From positions 1 through 64,000 of the forward strand of contig JASANC010001743.1 in the NCBI GenBank assembly GCA_030248135.1: a stretch of 64,000 bases of DNA. The letters are read 5' to 3'. The first letter of the stretch is position 1. Each line of letters opens with the position of its first letter. Below the pieces are notes generated by a model. That model did no database searches. It had not been told where the DNA came from and saw only the letters and a program-made list of their open reading frames with translations. Both the position numbers and the translations under genes were made by a program. Of this stretch, positions 23,020 through 35,000 are shown one piece after another. Source of the DNA: Theristus sp. LFF4_11. Taxonomy: Eukaryota > Nematoda > Chromadorea > Monhysterida > Xyalidae.

Positions 23020-26000
23020 ATGGAGAAAACAACAAAAGCCCGTTTGAAGCTGGCACGAAAACTGATCGGCGACGGCGAGCACGCGCAGGCACTCGCTGAA
23101 TGCGAGGTTCGTTTGGTTTTTTTTGAACCGAAATTTGTTTTGTTTCGTTTGAATAGTTGATTGATTGATTGATTCTTTCTTTTTCGGATGCCGTCAGTCA
23201 GTGGCCGCCGTGCCGACACACACAAACGAAACAGTTATTCGTCTCTCTCAGACTCTCACGTCGTCTCGTCCTCGTCATCATCACTCACACTCAGTCTCAA
23301 AAGCTTCAAACACTGTGCTTTTTTTTGTAACAACATCAACAACACAACAGCAAACAGCTGTTTTGCTCCCAAAATTGCAGTAAATCTGACGGAATTCAAA
23401 TCGTTTCTTTTTTCACGCCTACCTTTTTTCCTGTCTGCAGGCTGTTATTGCGGACGCTCCAACCGATTATTACGGTCACCTGATCGGTGGATTTTGCGAA
23501 TTCGAATTGAACCACTTTGTAAACGCTCAAGAACGTTACAGACGAGCGTGCGAGATAGACGCAACCAAGGTGGATGCTTGGCAGGTAGAGCTTCTTATGC
23601 GCCACCCTGTATATCATGTGCGATCATGTGATTGGTTGGTGGTGACCACCGTGATGCATGCACTTCTGTGCAGGCATTGCTGTGGAGGCGGAGTTACCGT
23701 TGCATGCATGCATCACGTGGTCATCCACCAATCAGCTAATTGCATATGATGTAGAAACAGACCGCATGGAGGGCAAGTGCAGTGACTTCCAAGCTCTTGA
23801 CGGTTGTCATTTCAGGGACTGTACAAGCTGTACAACCGCTGTTGCCAGTTGTGCGAAGTGCGAGACACGAATGACGTTGTCGACTTCGAGATCGACTTTC
23901 AACTGGCGCTGCGTGCTATACGCTTTCTCAGGTTGGTTTTTTGTTCTCTTTTTTTCTACAAATCCACCCCGCCGAACCTCGGTTGCTTCGGGAATTCGTT
24001 AGATTGCGCATTCATTCCGGACGTTGAAAGAACGGTTTCATATTTGTTTTTTTTTTACTTCAGGGACGCAAAAAGCGACGCAGATACGGACGATTACAAG
24101 AAGGCGGAGCGCTGCTGTCTGGTACGTCTGCAACAACTGGACGAGGTCGTCGAAGAAATCGAAAGTCAGAGAAACACGGACACCGAGCCGATCTTATCGA
24201 TTGAGTTCGTCTGCTATGTGCTGAAGTTCACAACGTCCATTAATACCGACGCTTCTCGAAGACTGGTGTGGTTTTTTTTTCTGTTCAGAGTGTTTTGTTG
24301 TTCAGAGTGTATGCCCAGCAGCGGTTTAGGTATTTGCCCTGTTCTGATTGTAATTGTAACGCAGTTTTCATGAAATGAACGAATGTTGGCCGTTTTTGTT
24401 TCTTGCAGATTCAGTTTTTTTGATCTTTTTCCCAGATCGACATGTGTCTGGAGCGTGTAGCGACGCTCAGTAATGAGCAACTGAACGATGAGTCGATGAC
24501 GGCGGTGGTCTGGACGAGAGTACTGTCATATTCCACAAAAGTTTGTTGATTTTGCTTCAGTTTCGCTTGTTCATTCCAAAACGGGCAAAAAGGATTGTTG
24601 CGCATAAATAAATGTCATATTGGAAGGGATATCATCAACGAGATTGGCGACATGCCCGAGGATGGACAATGTATCAAAGTATACCCCCTGTATCAAGTGC
24701 CGAAAGGGGTATGAGGCTGTGTGGTGCGCCCCATTCCCGAGAAAAAAAAACACCGGCATCGGGTCGATCTCGCATGTCTACCATCTTTGGCACTTTACTC
24801 ACCATCTTGATCGTATCAAGTATTGCAGATTTCACCATTCAACCGATTGCACACTCACTGTTTACAAACGAAACACGTCGCTGGCACCACGTCCGATTTA
24901 CGCCAAGCGGCAAACGCATTGGCCCTGTCGTGTCACGTCGGCACGGCACTGATTCATCAGAATCACCGGTCCATTGGTAAAAAGTCTTTATCGGGCTCGC
25001 TCGGGCACTATCGCCGGCCATTTTTTTTGGTTGGAATAACTCACCCTGCTTCTGCGGACGTCGCCGGATCTGGAAAGTTTGTGCGGCCATGGTAACGGTA
25101 TGAAACGTCGGTTAGTATTATCAGACGAATACAGTCGATCTCTAAATTATAGGGAATCAGCTGATTGGTTGGGATTACGGAGCTGATATTGCCCATAATT
25201 TAGAGTTCGACTGTAGACAGGTAAACTAGGCGTTCGCGACGAATAACCAGCGGCCACAAAGCACTGCTTCACCCTCGAAACTGCTCCGGTGTTCTGCAGT
25301 GCGTATTGCTGCACTCCAATCAATCGCCTGTTTCTCCAGACATCGGCCGTCAACTCTGCGACGAATGCCGTCGTCAATTTCTGGAAAGCAACTTCAATAA
25401 TGACTCCAATTCGAACGCACCGTCATTATCGCCGCCGCGCTGGTTGATCGACACGATCGAGGCGACATGCGCAAACGACGACTACGAAACGGCGGCGAAC
25501 GCCCTCGAAGCGTCTGCCATTCCGAGAGTCGTGATCGGTGATTTGAACGTCTACCGGCTGGCGCATCTGCTGCTGACAGTCGTCGTCGACGGCACGATAC
25601 ACCGCGGTGATTCGTTGATTCCGGCGGTTGATCGACTGAACAGTGACGAGTTTATTGGTCGCCGGCTCGACACCGGCGCTGTTGATTGGCTGAAATTGGC
25701 GCGAGTGTTGAATGTGATGACGTTGGAGGCGTATGGCGAGCGCTTTGAACAATCGGCCGATGAGGATTTGAAGGCGGCGGAGTTTTCGGACGATTTACGA
25801 AGCTCATTGTCCACGTTGTATGCGTCCGTCATTCAAGCGACATCTGGTCTAGAGCGGCAGTTTGCGGCGAGAGCGCACATTGGCTGGCTGCGGGTGCTGG
25901 TGGCCAATCAGCGATTAGACGATGCAGAGCGACTGTTGGACGGGTATTCGAAGTCGACTGACGTCACTGAAGTGGCGTGGTGGCATTGCGCGAATGGGTG

Positions 26001-29000
26001 GCTGGAGTTGAATCGGCCGAATTGTGGTAAGCAGCATAACATCGCAGTTTGGGGGTTTAGACTTTTGGAGTTTTTTTTTGGGAAGCCGAGAATTGGAAAA
26101 TTTGTGATTTTTATTCGGATTTATGCCCGTAGTTGCAATTACTGGAATATGTCACGTCACTCGGTCGGGGTCGAACAAGACAGTCGGTCAAAGTCAATTT
26201 AGGCGCATTCATGAAGCAGTATTTAGTGACGCGCAGCTGTGTTACATTTACAATAAATACTGTTTCATGAATGCAGCACCGTGTGTGTTGCATTTTTTTG
26301 TCATTTGTATTTGTAAAGTTGTAGTTTTTGCATTTTGAACAACAGAAACACCCGGAAAGCGCGCGGGCTATCGCGCTGTAGCGACCGAATGTTCAGAAAC
26401 AAATTCCTCACTTTGACCGATTCGATTACAAACCTCTAAATTAAAAAACTTTGATTTATGTGTTCTGTAGTTGTGAACATTACACAGCAAATCCATGATA
26501 GTGGTGTGGTGTTAATGGAAAGTGTTTTGTTTTTGGGTCAGATTTCGCGGCAGCCAAAAACTTTGTCATGCAAGCGCTGCAACTTGACGCTGACGTGTCC
26601 TGGTATCATTTCGTGATGGCCGAAGTTCTGCGACTGCACTGTGCTCAGGTAAACGATTTTGTCAGAAAGTCGTGCACTTTTTTTACGTGCAGTGTCTGAC
26701 TGAACGTGTGTCTGTCTCACTCGTATCATGGCGTAGACTGCACTGAGAATGAGATCACGTGAGCAAGGGTGGATTCCGACCAATCAGCACATCCGGGAGT
26801 GCCGGCTCAGCCGCAGAGCAGCCAACCAGTTAAAAAAGTAGACGATCTGTTGTTGATTCTGTTAGCCCCCCCCCCGCAACAGTCCACGGTCACCTATCGT
26901 TAAGGCCCGTTCATATCTGACCTATAGTGGCGGCCAAAAGTTTTGAAACCCCTACGCCCGCTGCATATCGCGCATTTTTGCGTTATTACTATGCACATAA
27001 GCTAATATTTTTGAATTCTGGAGCAAGCAATTATGTTGTGTTCATAAAAACAAAGCTAGCATGTGTTGGGGAGAGCCGCACAATAAAAGCACGCATATAC
27101 CACCGCCGCACAAACATGCGCGCATGGGGGTTTCCCTAACTTTTGGCCGCCACTGTATGCAGACGCCCGTCAGGCATCGACGGCAGTACTGGTAAAACAC
27201 GGCACGTGACGTGCCGTTATGCGCATACGTCCGGTGTAAACGGGCCTTCCAGGACGCCAGAACGCCGCCAGCGTCAATACTGAACGAGCTGCTGCGCGCG
27301 GCACGTCTGGACGCTCACAATTGGCTGCTATTCGCGCGCATGGCCGACTTCTACGAGCGCGGCGGCAGCGCAACGCAGCGCGCCGTGAAATGCCTCCGGC
27401 GGGCGCATCAGCTGAATCGCGCGCGCAGCGAGAGCGCGCAACGCCTCAGTCGGCTGTATCGGTGCGCGTGCTTTCCGTTCACGTCCAAACGATCGCCGGA
27501 TCGAGGTTTCTCCAATCAGCGTGCTGCACTTCAGAGCTCAAACTGATGTCAGATTTCGAAATTGTAATTGGCTCGCAATATCGCATTTCAGCTCACTGGC
27601 CACGGCCGACTGTCGCGCCGCGAATGTTGCGCTGCTGAAAAACATGATGCGTCTGAGGCCGTCGCTACTGTGGCCGAAAGTGCAGTACGGCATGACGCTG
27701 CTGGCAGAGGTCGGTCGAGGCTACTATTTACTATTTACTATTACTCTATTTACTATTACTTTATTAGTTTGTTTACTGCAAAGTTCACTACGCCGATAGT
27801 AGCAGCTGATGTTTTTCTCTGAATAGACTGCACTGCACAGTTTTGCGTCTGATGTTGTTCGTCCTCAAATTTGCCTGCTAAAGAGTTTTTTCAACTCTGG
27901 TGAAAATTCCTCCGATCCGACTTGTGAACGCTGAAAAAGACGCGCAGGCGCACTCCAAAGTCAAAGACAATCAACTGATTGCCTGCTTTCGAGTTCGGCT
28001 CGCTGATTGGCCCAACCCAGCTCGGTGCAGCCAATCGGGAGGCCAGCTTCAAATGCCAGACTTCACTGATGTATTTCACAGTTTCACGATGCCATGAGCT
28101 TGTCGGTTTTTTTCTCAATTTCAGGACGACTACAGTGGCGCGATCGATTGCCTGCAACTTGTCGTCGCTGAATACGACGAAACGAGCGACACTTGTAATC
28201 GGACGTCGCGCCTTGGCCGTGGCCTGACCTGGGCGCATGTGTGGAGCGGCCTGGCGGACGCCTACCTGCTCAGGGGCTCGTATGAGGCTGCGGACCGATG
28301 TTTCAACCAGTGCCTGGCGTTGCAACCGTCTGATCGATACGCGCTGGTGCGAAAGGCCGCCATTACACTGCATCTGGGTGGACTCTCGGATGGGCGCACG
28401 CAGGAGGTGAGGCGCGTCGGATGGATTGATGTGACGTGTTTTTGGAAGTCATCCGCCAATCACAACAAACTAGAACACGAAAACGTGCGAACGAACACTG
28501 AAAAAAACAAGATCAAAATCATGACTGTATCGTAGAATCAGAGTATCACTGGGTTTTGGAAAAGTCGCTTTTTACAGTTGTTTCACCATAATCCATCGTT
28601 CAGTTGACTGTAAGGTTTCTATTCAGTAGCCAGTTGCAATGCAGTCTGCCTGGACAACCATTCGCGCCTGAACGTACTTCGAATGTGAAATAAAAGAAAT
28701 TTGTTTAGTGAGAACAGATTCTGATTAGTTCATTTCCAATTTCTTGCACAAATCTGTCGTCAGAATACGTTAAAGTTTTTGCCTGATTTCAAATTGCCAC
28801 ACAGCCGTGAAACATTTTCTCTATCTGTGCGCGTGTAAAACGCTTATTGGGACACGTTTAATAAAAACAGATAATACCTGTGAATCGCGCCGCTGCATAA
28901 ATTACAATTGTCCTTCATTCTCAATTAAAAGTTGCTCATATTTCTGCAGTTGAACGATCGTCTCCTGCGGTTGCACGCCGATTACGCGCCAGCGGTTGCG

Positions 29001-32000
29001 ATCGTTTGCGAGGGCAAACTGCAGCAATGCCTGGCGCTGCATCGGGCGGCACGTTGCGAGCGAGCGAGACACGATGCAATCGCACTCTGTCAATTGGTTG
29101 GTTGATAAGTGCGCGGATACGGTAAAGTATCGTGATCAAAGATGTAGCTGTCCTAGAAGGCAAGCCTTTACTGGAGAAGGTCTTGTCGAGGGGTCGCTTT
29201 TTTGGGCTGCAGTGATTGATTGGTGCGACACATAGTTGTTCTAGGGGGGGGGCCTGGGGGGGGCCGCCCCCCCCCAAAAATTTTTCGCATCTATCTCTAT
29301 CAGAAAGCTTTTTTCGGCTCAGCTATTATCTATCTAAAAAAATTTCTCAGCCAGCTATCTATCTGGAAAATTTTGTCTTCGAAGACATAAAATAAGTCAA
29401 TTTTTGACCAAAATTGACCATTTTTGCTCGAAATTCTTAAAAATTTCGCTAATTTTAGTTAAAATACGCGTTTATACTTGATTTTTAGCATGTTTTAAGC
29501 ATTATTTAGCTGTTTTTATAGCTTTTTAGCGTTTTAGCTATCTATCTATCTAATTTCAAAATTTTGACCGCCCCCCCCCCAAAGTCACATGGCCCCCCCC
29601 CCCCCCCCCCCCCCCAAAATTTTCCAGCTATCTATCTATCTGGAAAATTTGCTCCAGCTATCTATATCGGCCCCCCCCCCAACCCCCCGGCTCTGGAACA
29701 ACTATGGTGCGACACGGCAGTTGAGCTTCAACCTGATCAATATCAGGCAACGCTTACTCGATTTTTCAGCCGGCTGAGTGGTTGAGTGGATAGCACTTGG
29801 GGCTTCCAATCGGAAGGGCCGGGTTCGACTCCGCTCGTGACCACTCGGCTGCCCCGGGTTGCGTGGGGCTTAATGGTTCGGCAGCATAAACGTCGGCTTT
29901 CTTGATTCCCAAGATTGCTGTTCCGCTGGCTAGGAACTTAATGACATCGCGCCCATGCATACCAGCGCAGCTTGCCCAACGCCCACTTCTATAGCAGAAA
30001 AACTGCTTCCAACGTCGCAGCCCATGTGGTGGACAATAAAAAATTGCGACACTGCCTTTTAGGGGTGGGTCGGTATAAAAAACGTTTTTTTTTCGGTATA
30101 AAAAACGGTATAAAAAACGGTTTTTTATACCAGCGCCAAAAAATGGCCAAAATAAATTACCGATATTTTACCGCGTAAATTTTGGTTTTTTTTCGGTTTT
30201 TTATACCGCCGAAGGACCCAAATTTCAATTTTTGAAATCACTCAAAATGCACTGTATTCCGCATATCCATTTCAATTTTCATTTTCGCCACTTCATAACT
30301 TGATGTTCCGGAGAACACAATTCACGCTCTTGGTATAAATAAAGCACCCTGAGACCCGTGTCAAGTGTTGCTGGCAACAGCACGGAACGGAATCGTTGCC
30401 GTTAAACTGCGACAGCACGGATTCGCAGTCCCCGTCGGCAGCGTCAGCTGCTGCCACTGAGAACATTGCTGCGCTTGCATCGGCAAATTGTGTGGACAGC
30501 TCTGATGACGACTTCATTGATGATGATGGTGACGGCTGCATTAACGATACTCATGATGATGATGATGAATAGACAAAAATCGGGTGAATGGCTAATTATT
30601 TATTCAGTCAAATTTCCTGAAATTTTGTGTCTTTGAACTCGGAAATTGCTCAAAGTTTTGTTGGTGATGTCGTCGTGCTGTTGTACTGGTGATAGTGACC
30701 CGAATCTCCATCTGATTTTTTTGCTCTTTCAATTTTGTTCTTGGTTCACTTCTTTCGTCTGTGCGGGTTCGTGATTCTTTTTGTCTTTCGGTGATCTTTT
30801 ATTTAGAAAAGTTGAAATAGGTGAAATAGTTGTGCAGTTACATATCTCTCGATCGTGTCAGTTCAATTGATTTGCATGTATCACATTCTTTGCTGTTGCA
30901 CATGTCAATCAGTCTTGCGTTAGTTTTTTTGTTTTAAACTCGCATCTGATAATTTTTCTGATGCTGCATTCTCTCTAAGCGCCACCGATTCAAATAAAAT
31001 CAAGATTGGAATACGTTTCCATTGAAACACATACAGTTTCTGGCTAGAATTGTGGTCTTTTACTCATTATTCAGCGGTTTGCGTAAAATCAAAGCACCAG
31101 AAATTGTCGCAATCACAAGATTCTTCAGATACTGGGTCGGTAAAAAAACCGGGTATAAAGAACCGGACGCGGTATAAAAAACCGTTTTATATACATGGAT
31201 TTGAAAAAAACCGTTTTTTACCACCCCTACTGCCTTTCCCCAAGGGCGTTGGGTAAGGATAAAAAGGGGGCAACAAACAACAACAACAACAACTCGATTT
31301 TTCACAAGCGATCACGTTTGGTGTTGTATCTCAGGCGCAATCTCATGCGTGTATTTTGAATTGATAAGCGCTGATTCGGCCGGCTGCGCGCACACTTGCG
31401 CTGCAGCCAATCAGCGTGCCGCATTTGAATTGTCACATTTCAGATGAAACAGTTGCTCACTCTGGACGCGTCTCTGATCATTGCGTGGCAACTGGCCATG
31501 CGCACGTACACGTTTCTGACCGGTTTTCCCGAGCGAACGTTACGACCGCATCTGGAAGTGCTGATTAAGTGCTGGTACAGTGGTGGTTCTTCTGAATCGA
31601 TCAGTGAACCTACAAACGCACGTTTGTTGTGCGCCCATCGCGCTGTGCTCTGTGCCACGCACGCGTTGAGACTGTTCACCGGTAAAGGTCGTTGTTTGAA
31701 ACGGGGCTGTTTTGTGAGCAACACCAACACGATGTGTGGTTTGTGTTTGAGTAAATTGTAACATGACCTGTTTTCAATTCTCAAGTTATTTCAACTCAGC
31801 GCGCGCGAAAGCGGTAACTACCAAAAACAGTCACAAAAATCCCTAACAATACGCAATGACGACAGGCACAGAAGATAAAAGACTAACATTGGGCAAAAAA
31901 TAAACGAACTAACAGTGGAACAGAACAGACAAAAGCAAAATCTGGTGTGAAACATGATTAGATAGAGATTGACATTTGGTATTTACTTTTTCTTCTTATT

Positions 32001-35000
32001 AATCCATTTCCGGTCTGCCTTGATCTCCCAACAGTTCACGTTTTTTTCCAGCTGCCACCAATCACCAATCATCGTCGTCGTCATCGGTGCTCTGGCATGA
32101 CCTGGGCGTTTCACTGTTCACTTGCGCACACCTTGAGGTTGACAACCGCAACACACAACGGAAGCTTTACGATCAGTGCAGACGGGCGTTTAGAAAGGCG
32201 CTCGCGTTTGGTGGTGCCGCTGACTGTGTGAAAGTGAGATCCGTTTTGTTTTGTTGCTGAGATTTGTGCTTTTTTTCATTGGGATATCGCTGTATCACGT
32301 CACTGATAAGGCCTTTCTGAATTGTATGTGTGGTTGGCACGGCCGAAATGTACATAGGTATGATCTTTTCTTTAAGACCTGCGACTCAATGCGGTTGCAG
32401 ACGTGAAAGGAAACTAGTTTCAGTCTTTATGCGGTAATTCACAATAGCCTAAGTAACCCGGCCTTATAAAGGGGACTCGGATCACTTTACCAATTTTGAA
32501 TTCCCGCGTCGTGCATGCAACTGCTTACCCATCTATGCGCGCATTGAGTTTCGGGACCAAAATAAAAGATCATAGCTTTTGTGCAATAATGTCACTGATT
32601 TGTTGTATTTCTGAATCGGACGTGCTTTTTTCGCTTATATGTAGGTTAAAATATTGTCCAAAAACACATTTGTGATGCTGTTGCAGATTAAAGGGGTTTC
32701 ATGAACCAGTATTTAGTCACCGCGTAGCTATGTGTCACTACTTCATGAATGCCGCTGAAAAGAGTGCCGTTTTAGCAAAAAAAATTATATTTTTTTGAAG
32801 ATCTCAAGTTGGCTCGCTCTTGCCGTCTCGCACATCCTGAGCGGGCAACAGCAGCAATCCACCACCGCCTCAACCGACGACTCCATAACGCCACAAAGCG
32901 CCGCCTCCGCGCAACACTGTTGCATTCGCGCGCTACAAATCGATCAACGTAACGCGCCAGCATGGCTGACACTCGGATTGGTCTACTTGTTAGCGGCGTC
33001 GGACAACAGCGGACCGGATAATAACGGATCGGACAGAAGCGCACCGAACAATAGCGTACTGATGAATGCGGCGCACGACGCGTTGACGCGCGCGCAAGCG
33101 TGCGAACCGGAGAATGCGGCCGCCTGGTGTGCGCAGGTGCGTGATTGTCTCTCTGGCTTAGAGGTGGAATTTTTTGGAAAAATATAATTTCGGGAAAAAT
33201 TTTTCAGGTGCCATCTCTATCTAGCTTAATTGTCTCTGACATTTTTTAATCTCAAAAATTCCCCGACAACTGAAGTATCCATTGGATGCTGTTTTTTAGC
33301 GCGCTGATCAGCTGTCGCTTTTACGAGTTTTTTTTATTGCGGCCAACGACGCAGCTCCCACACAGCGTGTCCGCACCCGAGCGAGCCCGCAGGCCAAATT
33401 GCGTCACTCTACCTTTCCCACCCTGGGCGATGAACACCAACAACAACAACAACAACGACTTTTTACCAGGTTCTCATGAACTCAGTTTTTTGATCACTGT
33501 TTTTCTCATTCAGGCGTACATTGCCGACGCGACTGGACACGCAGATGCTATGGATCTTTATCGACACGTCGCCACGATCGATATCGTGGTTGGTAGACGT
33601 TCATTTGGATGTCTTCAGATTGTGCCATTCCTTCAGAACGTGTCCATGGCCATGTTTTTTTAAACAAATATTTTTAACGGAGCTGAAAAAGAACGCTTTG
33701 TATTCCGAAGATTGTGTCTTTTTCAACGTATACCGATGTCACTCACAGACATCCGTACCAACAGCGTACATAACTAGAAAAACAGAGCAATGTTATTGTT
33801 TCAGAAACTGTCCGTACGTCGTTATGCTGAGCACGTTTGTCATCGACTGATTGATCGTAAAGATTTGGATGAATTGAATCGATTACACGCGAGGCCAGTG
33901 ATGCTGGACACGCTGTCGAAATTGAACGGTTTGACTCACTGGAAATGCCACTCAATGAAAAGCCTGACTAAATAACCTTTAAAAACGCGAAAGTCGTGTT
34001 CCAAGTCTGAACTGAACTAAGACCTGTGCAATGTCGTAGTAGTCGTAACTCGTAAGTCTCCCTAAGTTAAGCCTATTGCCCAAGCATGAACCTTTCATGC
34101 CCTGCTGATGGAAACACAATGAAAACTCTGCTGGCGCCAAGTTTTTTGTAGTTTTTTTTATAAATTCTACATTCTTTGGAGTTTATATTTCTTTATTTTC
34201 CGTTACAAGATTTGAGTCCTGAATCGGCGGAAATCAGCAAGCTGCTCAGAATCGCCAGACTGTTGAATGGACTGAAAAGCGATGTTAGTCAAGAAGAGCA
34301 AAATGAAGCGTCATCAATCGAGGCGTACCGCTATGCATTACAGCATCGGTGGAACGAATCGCTCAGCGGTAAAATGGTGATTTGAAAGCTGATCTGAGAG
34401 TGTACACGTGTTATTCGAAACAAACACACTGGCACGGCTGTGCTATGATACTGTATGCGCGTGCCAGTATGTTTGTTGGATACGTTTCAACATCACGGAA
34501 ACAGGAAAAAATAGAATAGATATCAAAAAGTTCTTGAAATTATTATTATTATTATTGCAATTTTCCATTACGAACCGCCCAATCAGTTTTTAGCGCCCAT
34601 TCATTCAAGCGCCAAACCGAACTGAACGCTTTTTCCAGCCTATCAACGAGTGAACAGCACCACAAACGCCACAATCGAATCGGTGCAACTGAGCAGCGCG
34701 CTGGTGCATCTGATGTCCTGTCGAGATATTCAAACTTTGCCGCCAAATTTTGACCAAACCGCTGCGTCCTTTGAAACCGACGCCGACAGTCTGCTGACCG
34801 TGTTCGCCACAAAACTGCTGGCGCAAGACGAGAATGTGAATTTGAGAACATTGGAACGACCATTGATTGATTTACTGAAACGCGCAGCAGACGTGGATTG
34901 GGCGACGTTTGAGCGTTTCACTGGTGTCGCTGGCCGGTTGCTTTTGTGTGCCATGCAACGAAGACGACACGTGAGTACAGTTACGAGTTTGTGCGCAGGT

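Noticed and set aside
29769..29850. Stand-alone tRNA gene at the A/B-box region
   Set aside because: The boxes are good, but the anticodon stem does not pair and the sequence continues into a body, a CAA tail and a target duplication, so it is a SINE head.
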